From assembly GCA_963576565.1 (NCBI GenBank), contig OY755038.1, positions 14,950,087 through 15,014,086 on the forward strand: a stretch of 64,000 bases of DNA. Reading direction: 5' to 3'. The position numbers and the translations under genes are program-made. The notes beneath the pieces were generated by a model that worked only from the letters and a program-made list of their open reading frames with translations, had not been told where the DNA came from and did no database searches. The DNA is from Aspidapion aeneum. Taxonomy: Eukaryota; Arthropoda; Insecta; Coleoptera; Brentidae. Positions 23,142-36,900 of this stretch are shown one piece after another. Every line of letters begins with the position of its first letter. Position 1 is the stretch's first letter.

Positions 23142-23424
23142 AGAGTGGCGGATCCAAAGTGGTGAACATTTTACTGGGTTGCAAAAATCTTTATTTTACT
23201 ATTATAGACCAGCCTTAAAAGAGTGTAATTTTTTAAAATATATTAAGGCATCTAAAGTTGAATATTTTTTAGTTTTTATAAAAAAATATCAAAATCTTAT
23301 AGTGGTCGGGCAAATTCAAAGATTTTGGCTGCTTAAATTCAAAACCATTTTTTAAACTATTTGGCCAAAATTGGAAAGCGATTTTTTGGTTTGCGGTTAA
23401 ATTTGGGTCCCCTGAAAATATTTA

Positions 23425-23700
23425 TTTACCTTCCTAGCTCGCGCAGCAATGGGTAGTGAAGGTATTATTTTCGACGAAACTATTTTTTTTGAGATAACGC
23501 CTAAAATTTGTTATTTGGGTGTATTTTGACCTATCTTACCAATATCGTGGTACGCCTGTGTGTGTGCGTATGCCTCTCCGTCACACGATAGCTCCTAAAC
23601 CACTAAACCGATGTTCATAAAAGTTTCAGGTAAAATAGTGTTCGACACTCACGAGTTGATTAGATTTTGATCAAATTACATTAATGCTAATGACAGTTTT
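23425..23700. repeat. Interspersed repeat with acgatagctcctaaac core, copy 1
   Basis: It shares tttaccttc-tagc-cgcgcagcaat, gagataacgcc, acgatagctcctaaac and gattagatttg in the same order as 36190-36430. Probably a non-autonomous element; ends undefined. Confidence 0.55.
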
Positions 23701-23832
23701 CTGCCAATTAAAATTTTTTATTAATTAAACACTTAACAACGTCTTTTTTACCCTTTCTTCTTGGGCATATATTATGGAAATCAAAGATATTTTTGATTAG
23801 TTATTGTATTTTAGAAATTATTAGTCTATGTA

Positions 23833-24068
23833 TACCGGGTGCGCCAAAAAAACCGGACAATTTTTTTTCAATATAACTTTTGAAGTATATCATCGATTTT
23901 AATGGGACAAACTGCACTTGGCAGAGAATTATTCAGAGTTTTATCTAAATATCTTTTTCGGTCCGCCGCGCCATATCAAAATCCAAGATGGCGGTCGAAA
24001 TTAAATTGCACCCTTCAAAGATGCTCGTTTATTCATGTATTGTCCGGTTTTTTTTGCCCCACCCGGTA
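23833..24068. mobile_element. 236-bp TIR MITE
   Basis: Terminal inverted repeats of about 28 bp with one or two mismatches: TACCGGGTGCGCC... at the left and ...GCCCCACCCGGTA at the right. TA dinucleotides flank it, and a short TA run follows. Non-coding. Confidence 0.8.
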
Positions 24069-24133
24069 TATATATATATATAGACAATTATTTATATGTC
24101 CAAAACGTAAACGCCTAAGCCGAAACAAACGAG

Positions 24134-26623
24134 TTAGTGCAGGCGCTGTAGGTAGTTGAGTATGCAAAATATGACGACCGCAGTTTGACAATGGATTCTA
24201 GCTGACAAAAGGTCGCAGATTAACGATCTGGATGTTTCCAAGCCAGGTTTTGGTCTAAAGTTGACGCCTTAAAGCCACAATGACAGAGAAATTATTAATC
24301 AAAAATGTGTAAAATCCAATCTTTATTAGTTTGTTAGCTGCAAAACCCCCAAAAACCCCTCAAAACCTGCGATTTTGAGGTTTTCTTCAAGTTTTCTGAA
24401 AAACTAAGCTTCTTAGGGAAAAATATGTAATTACCTTTATTATAGACAATAAAATTTGCTGTATTACTGTGAGGTACGACCAATGACAAAGTCTTCAGCG
24501 GCGTCCGTTAATTGAAGTGATGTAAAAATATGAAAACAAGAAACATGTTTATCACATGATTTAACCGATTTTCTTGAAAACTAAGCTATCTATCAAAAAT
24601 TATGTCCTACAGTCAATTGTAGACAATGAAATTTCCTTCAAAACGATGTATAAGAAGGTAAGATTACTTTTATCTATAACAATTTAGGGTCGTCCGTAAA
24701 TTACATCAATTTTGAAAAATCACAAAATTAAGCTTTTTGGGAAAAAAATATTTACACTTTATTGTAGAAAATAAAATTATATTTTTAACTATGTATAAGC
24801 TAGCGCAGAGTATTACCAAACTTTCCAGCGGCGTCCGTTTGTTCAGAAAATGTTTAAAAATTAAAAAACCACATGTTTGTCTTATGTTTTACCCGATTAC
24901 CTTAAAAACTAAGCCTTCTGTCAAAAATCATGTTACATAGTCGATTGTAGACAATAAAATTTTCTTTTAACTGCTGTGTCACAAAGTGAGATTTAGCTTT
25001 AAATTAAAACCTCACAGGCGTCTGTAAATAAAATCAATTTTTACAAATCACAAATAAATTAATTTTTTTACAGGTTTTATCCAATTTCCTTAAAAACTAA
25101 GCCCAATTGAAAATGTTCTAAACTTTATTGATGAAAACAAAATTCCCATTTTACCGATATATAAGTCAGTGAGATTTGGTTAATGACAAACTCTCCAGCG
25201 AAGTTCGTATAGATATAATGGTCATATAAAACAAAAAAAAATAAAAGCATTTTTGTCACATGTTTCATCCGATTTTCCAAAAAAACTAAGCTTTTTATAA
25301 GAAATATGCTTGACAGCTGATTTATAGAAAATAAAATTTTCTTTTAAATGATATATAACTTGGTAAGATTAATTTCATTTTTAAAACTTCAGGGGCGTTT
25401 GTAAATAAAATAAATTTTTAAAAATTAACAAATGAAGCACCACAATATACCCGCCATCTGCATTGATAGTCTTTGCACCCCTTGTACCTTTCCTTCCATC
25501 CCTCCTCCACAAAAAAAAAAGATGAAACTCCCCCCGAAAAAAGATTCTAGGTACGGCTCTAGCAGCAAAGGTGATCCTACTACTCACCTTTTCTCCACAT
25601 CCTGCGCCATAATTTTGTAGGTACGGTTAGATATGTGAGGGGGGATGGCCTACTACCGCCACTGATTCAAATTTTAAGAATCTTAAAAAAAATCGAACCA
25701 AAATTAATTTGTTTGGTGATTTTTAAACATTGATTTAATTTACGGACGTCCCCAAAGTTTTAAAAATTAAACTTTTCTTACCTTGTTATACATCGTTGAA
25801 AAGGAAAAACATTTTCTACAATCAAGTATAAGAGACATTTTTTGATAAAGAGCTCGGTTTTTTGGAAAATCGGGTGAAACATGTTACAAAAATGTTTTTA
25901 TTTATTTATTTTGTAAATGTTCCCCATTTACGAACATAATTTTATTTTTTACAATAAATTTTAGAACACTTTTTTTTATTGAGCTTAGTTTCTAAGAAAA
26001 TTGGATAAAACCTGTAACAAAATTAATTTGTTTGGTGATTTGTAAAAATTGATTTTATTTACGGACGCCTGTGAAGTTTTATTGTGAAGATAAACCTTAC
26101 CTTGTGGTACGGCGTTTAAAAGGAATTTTTATTGTCTATAATCGACTATAGGGCACAATTTTTGATAGAGGGCTTGGTTTTTAAGATAATCGGGCAGAAC
26201 TTGTGACAAACATGTGGTTTTTTAATTTTTTTCACATTTTCTCAAAAGACGGACGCCGCTGGAGAGTTTGCTGTTAATCGGATTGCACTAAACTTATACA
26301 CTATTAAAAAGGGAATTTCATTTTCTACAATAAAGTGTGGAATATGTTTTTTCCTAAAAAGCTTAGTTTTTGAGAAAATTGGATAAAACTTGTAAAACAA
26401 GGCCCTAAATTGTTATAAATAAAACTAATCCTGCCCTGTTACACATCGTTTAAAAGGGCATCAACATAGTTAAATTTTCAGAAATTCGAACACGACTATA
26501 AGAGGAGGATGGATAAAAAAAATTGGACCAAAACCTGGCTTGGCAACATCCAGATCCTTGACCCACTGTCAAAGTGCGCTCCTCTTATTTTGCATACTCA
26601 ACTACCTACAGCGCCTGCACTAA
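24134..26623. mobile_element. 2.5-kb foldback with internal tandem repeats
   Basis: The termini TTAGTGCAGGCGCTGTAG (24134) and complement (ending 26623) are followed by inverted sequence on both sides (gccaggttttggtc near 24242; complement near 26525). Each half contains alternating diverged units of about 170-180 bp, marked by aaaactaagct, tgtagacaataaaat and gcgtccgt, in opposite orientations in the two halves. No ORF. A separate ~235-bp insertion occupies about 25432-25668. Confidence 0.75.
25432..25668. mobile_element. Short element inserted in the centre of the foldback
   Basis: A C-rich block with a gccgccatctgc-like start and an accgccactg end interrupts the repeat phrase attaacaaatgaa. 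Its composition differs from the AT-rich surroundings. The termini suggest a CAGTGGCGG-type MITE. Limits are approximate. Confidence 0.45.
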
Positions 26624-27369
26624 GTAGAATTTAACTAGTTTCTGGCCCAAGCATATTATAATAGGCAGTCGCTCGAAAAGGAATAATATTTGATTAAATT
26701 AAACCGTATACCTACCAAATTCTAAATACTTCATTCATAATAGAGTTCGAGCAAACCCACGGGGCCGACCGAGAGGCTCTCTCTCTTTAATGCACATCAT
26801 TTAAAAGAGCGGAAGAATTGCCAAGCGCTCCGGGTTGTTTACGCCAGGTCACTAAATGTCCACGTCTTGAAAAAGGAATCTATAAGCGGGGGAAAGTAGG
26901 ACGATTGTAAAGTAGATTGGTATAATTGTCTTTGGTATGGCAACACCGCCGACTCTTTCAGAGGAGGCAATTCACAATGAATATTTACACCGTCGTGTAT
27001 GGCCATCTGGTATGAGATTTCGGTAAATCGGGCCATTTTGGATTGGTTGTCTAGGTGGTGCAAAGCCAATCAGCGATCGAATAGCCGCGGCCATATTGGA
27101 TTTGCGTAAGAAAAGTCCATAAGGTTGAACTTCTATGCGCTATGCATTTTTGTGTGTGATCGGCTTAAGGTTCAACTTTTTACGGAGATCTCTTATGCAT
27201 AGCCAATAGAATCACGGCTTCGTATCACGTGGTCACATGTCATGTGGAAAACAACTAAAAAAATAATAACCTCAATTTTTTTTTAATTTTCTTTTTGTTT
27301 AGAAATAATCTCAGAAATTCCTTTTCCCTTGGTGTTCTGTGCTTAGAAAAAATGGAAGATCATAATAAT

Positions 27370-28112
27370 ATCGCTCACCGGATACAATAGTGGCACAACT
27401 AAAAATTTTGCAGTTTTGAGTTAATCTGCATAAAATACTTATTTTTTAAAGCTGTATCTTTTAAAAATATTGGCACATAGAAAACTCGCTAGCAATCCGA
27501 CAGATGGCACAAATGTCACTATTGATTTTACCGCGTTTTTGCCACGTGCTACGGCCAACACCGGCACAAAAGTTTAGTACGTCGACAGCCGCCGACCAGT
27601 GTACATGTGGGTGCGTGCAATAGTGGCATATTTTATTTAGTCCGGTAAGTTTATATATTTTTGATGTATTTGTTATGACAATAATGGCACATCTTTAAAT
27701 GTGTCGTTATTGCATGTAAAAAGATATGAAAAAAAGAGACTGTTGGTGGAACATTTCCAGTTGTGCCAATATTGTTAGCATTTTTTTATAAATTTGTGGT
27801 TTAAGAAGTAGGAACATCTTTTTTGTGCCATTATTGTTAAAGTTTGTTCCTTTTTCCTAAAGTATTTTTTTTTTAAATTCAATAGTGGCACATGTATTTT
27901 ATTTATTTTTTTGTTAATAATTTATGCAAAAAAATGTTTTTTTTTCAAAAATATATTTCTTGACCAGTACTAAATATATATAAAAAAAATTATAAACGAG
28001 GTAAAAAGCTTATTTATAAAAAAAAATTAATTACTATGCATAATTTACAAAATCTTTATTTCCTGAAAACTTAAATTTTTTGAATGTGCCATTATTGCAT
28101 CCGGTGAGCGAT
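27370..28112. mobile_element. 743-bp TIR element with reiterated GTGCCATTATTG motifs
   Basis: Termini ATCGCTCACCGGAT (left) and complement (right), followed by tgcaataatggcaca-type sequence. At least seven further GTGCCAtTATTG/CAATAgTGGCAC motifs occur inside in both orientations (for example 27624, 27680, 27763, 27822, 27882). No ORF. Subterminal reiterated motifs suggest transposase-binding sites of a non-autonomous DNA transposon. Confidence 0.75.
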
Positions 28113-28372
28113 ATGTCGTCGTTTTACTTCTTGCCGCTTACTTCTATTTCCCTCTTTTTCTAATAGAAGGAGATAAAGATACAATTTATATTTCTGTCTT
28201 TTTTTATTAGAGAAAGTGGGAAATAGAAGTGAGCGCCAAGAAGTGACACTGTGGATCAGGCGTAAAAGTTTTTATTTCCCTCTTTATTAATAGAGAAAGA
28301 GAGAAATAGTCCTGTGCGCCATACGGAAGCCCTTTTGTGTGTGATGGGATTTCCGTAAGACGCGCTATAGGA

Positions 28373-28475
28373 CATATCATAATTTTTGAGATAACTTTTT
28401 GACAGTTAGCAACTGTTTACCATAATAAATAGCATAGGCCAACGAAAAAAAGTTGTCTCAAAGATAATGATATGG
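28373..28475. mobile_element. Palindromic MITE, copy 2
   Basis: It has catatcataatttttgagat at the left and a complement ending gataatgatatg. The core atagcataggccaacg is identical to copy 1. Confidence 0.65.
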
Positions 28476-28873
28476 GGTTTATGCTTATGCACCATGCTAC
28501 GGATTACGTACATGTGTGTGTGAAGGCCTTTTATCAGTAGCCTGAATTTATCCAAGCCATACGCTTGGGTTCATTTCAATCCAACATCTTGGCACGCTTG
28601 TAGCAGTCATTTTTTCAGGCCCTTTACCAATACTGATATATTTAAGACGTACGTGGACGCAGTTGATACGTCAAGCCGTTCTCGAGCTACGTAGGCAAGG
28701 AGGTATATCGTTGTACGTAGGACACTCATATACGTAAATTGTATATGCATGGGGACACTCCATGTATAAAAAATTTTCAATTTTCAATGAGCCGCGCCTG
28801 GGACTGAACGCTCTTTTAGTTTTCGCCCAAGGTGCCAAACTGGCCTGTGGGTGGGTCGCTTTAGAGATCCTGT

Positions 28874-29257
28874 ATGTATGACATATTTTTACTAAAGAGA
28901 GACGCGACAAACCCATCAAAGTCACTGAAATTAAAATTTTTTGTTTATGTTATTTTCTTGCCAAGTTCATTGGCGTTTCACTTAAATAATTTAAATGTTC
29001 AGCAGTGAGTGACATCAATCATCATGCAAATATAGGTAAACAAACATGTTTGTCGGTCACCCCCTGTATAGTTTTTGTTAAAAATCGTTTATTTTTATTT
29101 TCCGACGCTTATGAATTGACAAGGACAGAAGGTGCGTCTCTCTCTAAACATGGCTAGAGTATAGAGGATCGATATTTTCATCCTTTGATTTTGACTTAAA
29201 TAAATTTGACTTTGAAGAGTTTGTCGCGTCTCTTTATCATTAAAATATGTCATACAT
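28874..29257. mobile_element. 384-bp TIR element
   Basis: The left end tgtatgacatattttt-actaaagagagacgcgac returns at the right as gtcgcgtctctttatcattaaaatatgtcatac, giving inverted repeats of about 40 bp with small gaps. No ORF. Confidence 0.75.
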
Positions 29258-29936
29258 TCCGGGTCTCTAGGTCGCTTTACAGTGCCGGAAGGAATTCCTG
29301 ATAAAAGGGGCCAAGGGAGGCAACACCAAAATAAGTATTAAATAATTATAACTAAAGTCTCAGTTTTATAATTTAACACCACATGCAAAGAAAATGCGGG
29401 AATAGGAAAGAATTTTAAAAAATGAAAAAAGTTTATAACCACGGATTATTAAAAACTGTCGAGAATTTGAAAACATACTTGGTTGTGCCATCTATCCGTG
29501 AAAGGTGGAACTAGTCTGGCTTAGGGGCCTTACAGAAGTGCTTTCACTGAAGTAAGAATATTTCTTACGACCAACAAGAAAAGACCAACCAACCAAAATA
29601 ATTATTAAGCTTGTCCTCCTATTGGGGTTAAACTATTTTGACGTTTATGTTTTTTGCAAAAAATTTAAACAAATTTTTATAAATAGTTAATTAGAGGCTA
29701 GCCTTCGACCAAGCATAATAATATAATAATAATGTCGTGAATATTTAATTGCCAATAATTTTAGACTTTCAATTGATGCGACATCGTTAAAGGTTAAAGT
29801 GCACAAAATCGAACGTCTCATCACAAACAACAGGAAAATTTATTATTACACAGTTGTTGTTTTGCTGAAAAAAATGGCCAATATTTTAGCCTAAACACGC
29901 TACTTTTTTTTGTTTATATCGATTAATTGGGTAATA

Positions 29937-30159
29937 ATGTCAGGCAGCACTCATTCACCTTACATTAAAATGGCAAAAAGTAAAGGAGGTTCTAACAATC
30001 GACCACAAAGTGGCACCATGGATGAGTTTTCACTTGGGTTCCGCAGTGATATTGAAAGCGAGTCTATATCGATCCCGTTTAAAGCTAAAGCAAGACTACA
30101 TTCTTTATTTACACAGATTGAAAGGGAGTTTGATATTCTGTATCAGGAAAATCTCAGGT
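29937..30159 (+). CDS. WDR37: WDR37 exon 1 (coding)
   Basis: [11 protein letters not shown] to ...LYQENLR, ending with one leftover base before gtaagt. The donor one step upstream (ag/gtgtaa) would put a stop in exon 2, which decides the border. Confidence 0.85.
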
Positions 30160-33100
30160 GTAAGTAATTACTTAATTATTTTATTTTTATGATTATGTGC
30201 ATGCTTTCTCTTTGTTTGGCTTATGATGGAAAATAAATAGAGTAAATTATGTGTGCCAATGTGTTCCACTAAACTCCATATTATATCTTTTGAGATAACT
30301 TTTTGACCAGTCTCAGCTGTTTATCATAACTTATAGCATAGGCTGACAAAAAAATGTTGTAAAAAGTTGTCTCAAAAATAATGATATGAACTATAACTAT
30401 GTTTTGATGCTGTCAAAAAAATGCCCCAGTGCAGTTTCAATAGATTGCTCTAGTTTTCCAAAAAATTGCACCAGTGGTTACACCAGTATCCAAATTCTTT
30501 AAATTAAAGATATTGTCACTCAGATGTTAAAACCTTGTAGGTATCATAAAAAACCACAATTTTCAGGAAATAAGAAATATGAGGTTTTAACATCTGACTT
30601 ATTCTGGTTGCAAGATATGAGGAATTTATATTTAGTACAGCACATGCTCTTTGTTACCTATTCAAGTCACTAGGTTTTGAAATCAATGGAATATTAATTC
30701 ATATTCTTCATGCAACTGATTCTGAGATACAAGGTTTTAGCATCTGAGCAACAATATTTAAAAACAAATTTCGGGAAAACAATCAGATTTTAAGATTTCC
30801 TTTTTGATCTAAATTTTGAATTAAGAACTAAACAATACAGCCCTAGGTATTTATCAGGCCTGGTATTTATAGGGTGGCTAGCTACTTAAGAAAGTTAGCA
30901 ATGCCAACCTCACTGGACCTCACACTCTACTTATGGCAAAACAAAAACTTAATAAATTTTATAAAATTGTAGAATGTAGATGTTCTTTTCCTGGTTGATT
31001 TTTGGAAGTTTTTAAAAAAATGATGGCATGACAACTTATTAACACTAACTTTTTCTTTTCAGTTAGGTGGGTTATAGTCAAAAGTATATAGTAAAGTTTA
31101 AAACTAACCTAGATTGATTGATAATATTATAACTAGTGTTTTTTTGCTAAATATATGTTTTATAAATAGATCAAACAATGCTAAGTCACCAGGGGTTTGC
31201 CTCCAATTTGAGTAGGAGGGCCTGTGTGACCTCATCCCAGATGACAGCTGTTTTTATTTTTTTTCACAAAATTTGGCTTATAGTGTACGAAGTTCTTCCT
31301 AGATAATTCAAGGATATGGCAGGTATGCTGCCTTTCAAAAGAGAGGTCAACAAATTTCTGATGGAGAAGCAATATTACTCATTTGATTTTCTGTCCTAAT
31401 TTACCTATAATTTTCATATCACCAAAGATATGTTTCATTTGTTTGTGTTCTGTGGTTTGTGTAATTCTATTTTAAGAACTTTTCTAATTAGTACCTATTT
31501 GTTTCTTTCTGGATCAACAGATCTATTTTTGATGTTGTTCTTGTGTTTTGTTAATAATTTGATGGCAAAAATAAATTAAACTAAACTATAACTCTCCCTT
31601 AATCCAACAGATAGCTTTTCATTATTGAATTTCAATTTTTTAGGGAACAAACAATGTTTTTTATTGTGAGTCAATTTGTTATAAATAGTTTCAAAGTATT
31701 CCTTGAAAGTGAAGTTAATGGCCTGTCAGTAACCAGATGTCCCAACAAAGCCTATCTCTGCATAAACTTTTGCAAAATAGATGATCCTAGCTGTAGGTGG
31801 AAAGTCCAGAATAAAAAAAATTAAAAATAATGTACAGACAATGTGGCGTTTTTCTTTAATTTGGCCTGATTATAACCAATATTTAGCTATTTTTAGCAAA
31901 AAAGTTCTTTCACAAGCTAGCAATGTATCTCTGTAACCAGTGATGATCTTTTTGTGCCCATGAGGCATTTTGATCAGAACATCAGAATCTACTTGTACAT
32001 AAGTACTTGAATTTGAATATATTTGTGAATTGTTTAATTTACCATTTGTGGTGTGCGTTTTCTCAAAGTACTCAAAAGTTTTAGAATATTGTAACTCTAA
32101 AAAATACTCTGCCGATATATGGGCCCCTAAGCTCACACTAGATACTATAGTAATACACTAAATTACCTTTTGTTTGATACCACACAAGCCATGTTTTGAC
32201 TTAAACTCAAATTTTTAAAATCCACCCCCACCCTTAAAAAAACAAAAACTAAAATATATTTTGTTGAACTTAATTACCTTTCGTTTGATATCACAGACGC
32301 CATATTTTCACTTAAACTCTAATTTTTGAAATATACCCCCACCCTTTTTTTAAAATAAATTAAAATGTATTTTGTTTAACTCCAGACTCAATTACCTTTC
32401 GTTTGATATCACACACGCCATATTTTCACATAAACTCTAATTTTTGAAATCTATCCCCACCCTTTTATTTGGTTTGTGTTCGGTGGATTTTGTTCATTTT
32501 TAAATGGGACCATCTCGACCCAAGACCCAGCCTAGGTACCAATCAGCCAAGCGGTTTTTGAGTTATGCGCGTTGGTCGTTACAGACAGACATACAGACAG
32601 ACAGACATACAGACAGACAGACGGTGCAACAAAAAAGTTTCAAAATCATCTGAAACGCAAAGATATATAAAAATTTTTGAAATCGGAGCAACTTTTTTTT
32701 TCTCGAAAAAATTAGGATCACCATAGCTCACACTACTATAGTATATTATATGTGTGAGCTAAAAGATAGGTTTTTAACTCCTAACTAGGCCAACTATGTA
32801 AGGAAGTTGTAAGTGCAAATTTTCTAGTCTTGTTCAACCTTATCTTTTATAGTGCTTTTAAATTAAATAAGACCACCTAATTAATGGCTTATTAAATGCC
32901 TGGGCATTTTACCTTAAGGTGTTTTTAAAAAAATCGCTAAGTATGTGCAAAAATGTAATTTTTCTGCAGAAATTGAAGCATTTCGTATAGCAAAAATCTG
33001 ATTACACCATTTTTAAAGGCTCAAAAAAACAGCACAGTAAAGTGTAATCAGAAAATCGATATCTTTAATAATAATCGAGTTTCCCATTTAATCCCATCGA

Positions 33101-33927
33101 AAATGGGACATGCTGTACTGCAGACTTCTTACTGTAGTGTACTTATTTTTATTTATTTATTTTTTATTTTCAATGGTCATGTCATTTACAAAAGGAAGAA
33201 TTACAAGAGTATGAACTTAAACATATTTTATTTATTTATTGTTTTATTTATAGCTAACATAATTATGTATTAATAATTATTGAGCAAAGCTTTTCAAAAA
33301 CTTGTTGCAATGTTAAATTGAATATATCTATATCAATTTTTATTTAAAGAATTTGTACTAGTACCTAAGAGGAGAGTTTATCCCATGTGCAGTTCTATGA
33401 AATTGCACAAACATTAAAGTATAATTTCGAGTGTTTCTTTGTGGAACTTAAAAAGAGATCATTTCTAATAATTTAGAACAATCAACATTAATATTTATAA
33501 TCTTAACAGTAACATGGTATCCATCATACACCTCATTATTTCCAAAGATTTAATACTCTTGTATTCTTAGTTTGTAGTTTTTTAACCTTAAAAACCTATG
33601 CTGAATTTTTCTAACAATTCATATATTTAAAGTAGTGTGGATTCCAAATTTGACTAGCATACTCAATTAAGGAGCGCATTAGAGAACAGTACAACAATTT
33701 AAAGCAACGTTATTAAATTCCTCTAAAGTGTTTTAAAAAAATGTGCAGAAATGTTATTTTTTAGCTCACACATATACTATACTATAGTAGTGTGAGCTAT
33801 CGTGATCCTAATTTTTTCGAGAAAAAAAAAGTTGCTCTGATTTCAAAATTTTTTATATACCTTTGCGTTTCAGATGATTTTGAAACTTTTTTGTTGCGCC
33901 GTCTGTCTGTCTGTCTGTCTGTCTGTA

Positions 33928-33974
<47 letters not shown>

Positions 33975-36900
33975 ATGTCTGTCTGTAACGACCAACGCGC
34001 ATAACTCAAAAACCGCTTGGCCGATTTTAATGAAATTTGGTACCTAGACTGAGTCTTGGGTCGAGATGGTCCCATTTAAAAATGAACAAAATCCACCGAA
34101 CACAAACCAAATAAAAGGGTGGGGGTAGATTTCAAAAATTAGAGTTTATGTAAAAATATGGCGTGTGTGATATCAAACGAAAGGTAATTGAGTCTGGAGT
34201 TAAACAAAATACATTTTAATTTATTTTAAAAAATGGGTGGGGGTATATTTCAAAAATTAGAGTTTAAGTGAAAATATGGCGTGTGTGATATCAAACGAAA
34301 GGTAATTGAGTCCGGAGTTCAACAAAATACATTTTAGTTTTTGCTTTTTTTAAGGGTGGGGGTAGATTTAAAAAATTTGAGTTTAAGTCAAAACATGGCT
34401 TGTGTGGTATCAAACAAAAGTTAATTTAGTCTGGAGTTGAATAAAATATATTTCAGTTTTTAGTTATATTAGCTTACACGTAAACTATAACTATAGTATC
34501 TAGTGTGAGCTTAGGGGCCCATATATTGGCAGAATATTTTTTAGAGAAATAGAGACATTAGCTTTAATTATTTCTAGCATTTCCACACTCCCCTCTCCTT
34601 CTAAGACCACTTTTATCTGGTGCACGGCTATCTTTAACAGGTAGTAAGCAGTACAGGCTCTAACTCGGACATAGCCGTCAATTGGGGGGGGGGGCAGGGG
34701 GCGTTCAGTTGCGCGCTTCCCGTCTGAGCATTCACACACAAAAATCAAAATTTGACTTTTACACAGAAAAAACATTTTACCCATTGAACTGTTAATTTAG
34801 TGTTTAGGTCTAAGGTATTTGTTTGTTTTTATAGTTTGTTTTACCAAAGAAGAAAAAATTTGTTTTGTTTGTCATGTTTATTTGAGATGGATAGATTTAA
34901 TATCGAAGTCTATCAGGCTTAGGCTTAGGTATTTCTGCATCAAGTGTTTTTTCGTCGATAAAGTTTTTTTTAAATTAGGTTTTGCTAACTTTATATAAAG
35001 TTAGCAAAACACCATTTTTTTTTTATAAAGGGCATGGCAAATTTTTTGTATTCACAACTAATTTACGGATAATTAACGGCAATTTGTGCACAAATTTTTT
35101 TTTTGAGAAATCCATTATATCTGTAGGTGTTCTGCTAACTTTATATGAAGTTTGCAAAACACCATTAAAAAAAAATGAGCACTCCACATTTTTGTTTTTA
35201 CAACTAATTTACGGATAATTAACGGCAAATTGTGCACAAATTTTTTTTGAGATAAATCCATTATTTCTGTAAGTGTTCTGCTAACTTTATATAAAGTTAG
35301 CAAAACACCAATTTTAAAAAAAGAAGAAGGCACGGCAAATTTTTTGTTTTTACAACTAATTTACGGATAATTAACGGCAAATTGTGCACAAAATTTTTTT
35401 TTGATCAATCGATTATTTCTATAGGTGTTCTGCTAACTATATATAAAGTTAGCAAAACACCATTTTTTTTTAAAGCAGGCGCGGCAAATTGTTTGTTTTT
35501 ACAACTAATTTACAGATAATTAACGACAAATTGTGCACTAAAATTTTTTTTGGATAAATTCAATATTTCTATAGGTGTGCTGCTAACTTTATATAAAATG
35601 AGCAAAATACCATCTTTTTTTTAAAAAGGGCACGGCAAATTTTTTGTTTTCACTAATTTAAGTATAATTAACAAAATTGTGCAAAATTTTTTTTTGATCA
35701 ATCCATTATTTCTTTTTGCTAACTTTATATGAAGTTAGCAAAACACCATTTTTTTTTTAAACGGGCACGGCAAATTTTTCGCTTTTACAACTAATTTACT
35801 AATAATTCACGGCAAATTGTGCACAATTTTTTTTTAAAAAAGGGCACGGCAAATTTTTTGTTTTCACTAATTTAAGTATAATTAACAAAATTGTGCAAAT
35901 TTTTTTTTTATCAATCCATTTTTTTTTTAAAACGGGCACTGCAAATTTTTTGTTTTTACAACTAATTTACGGATAATTAACGGCAAATTATGAGCATATA
36001 ATTTTTTTCAATTTCCAGAGTTGTTCTGCTAACTTTATAGACATCATAATAAACTCTAATTTTGAAAGGTGTTTTTATTTATTTAAAAATATGTGCAGAA
36101 ATGATTTATGCAGAAATTGAAGCATTTGATTATTTTAATCATTTCCCTTCTCCCACCTTCTCAGATCATTTTGTATGGCTTTCCGGACTACCAAAGTATA
36201 TTTTTACCTTCGTAGCCTGCGCAGCAATAGCTAGAGAAGGTAGTGAAAAAAAATTGAGATAACGCCGAAAATGTGTTATTTGGGGTTGACCTATCTTAGC
36301 AACATTTTCATGACGTCTTTCCGGCCCACGATAGCTCCTAAACGCCTGAACCGATTTTCATGAGCTTTTTACAAAAAATAGTGTTTGACACTGTAACAAG
36401 CTGATTAGATTTGGGTTAAAATGTAAAATAATTTAAAAAAAAAGCTAACTTTTTAACGAAGCATTGCATCATTATGCGGTTTTCAGAGTGTAGTAAAACA
36501 TTTTTCTGAGATATTTACAAAAAACTGTTTTTGAGGCGGGTATAGGGTGGAGTTTACTTGGAGTGTGCTAATTTGCTAGGAAGCTATCAGATCTGTCATA
36601 AATCTATTTATTTATTGTTTGGTTTAAACAAAGGCCTGTCAGACTGTACCAAACTATGTGGATTAAGTGTTTTGTTATCATGTATGCTTTAATAATGCAT
36701 TTTATGGGATAAAGGAAAATATATTTTAGATATTTTTAAAATGTTCAAAGTTGACCTTTAGCCAATAATTTTGATCATAGGAAAATAGTGCGCATTGCAC
36801 ACACATGTGATTTAGTTTTTTCTAATTACACAGGCACATGTCCAACATTTAGTCCCCTAGCAATTCACGATAACATGTTTAATGTTTCCTAATTTTTTTC

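Noticed and set aside
26839..27069. 76-codon - strand frame with plausible composition
   Set aside because: No splice context, homologue or domain recognised; flanked by repeats. Not strong enough to call.
28671..28925. 84-codon - strand frame
   Set aside because: It crosses into the TIR element at 28874 and has no recognisable domain or splice signals.
33792..34075. Cys/Val/Ser- and Thr/Asp-repeat ORFs on both strands
   Set aside because: Pure translation of the (TCTG)n microsatellite in copy B.
34978..36046. Possible CRISPR-like array because of regular palindromic repeats
   Set aside because: The spacers are themselves repeated and homologous between units, and the host is a eukaryote; it is a satellite.
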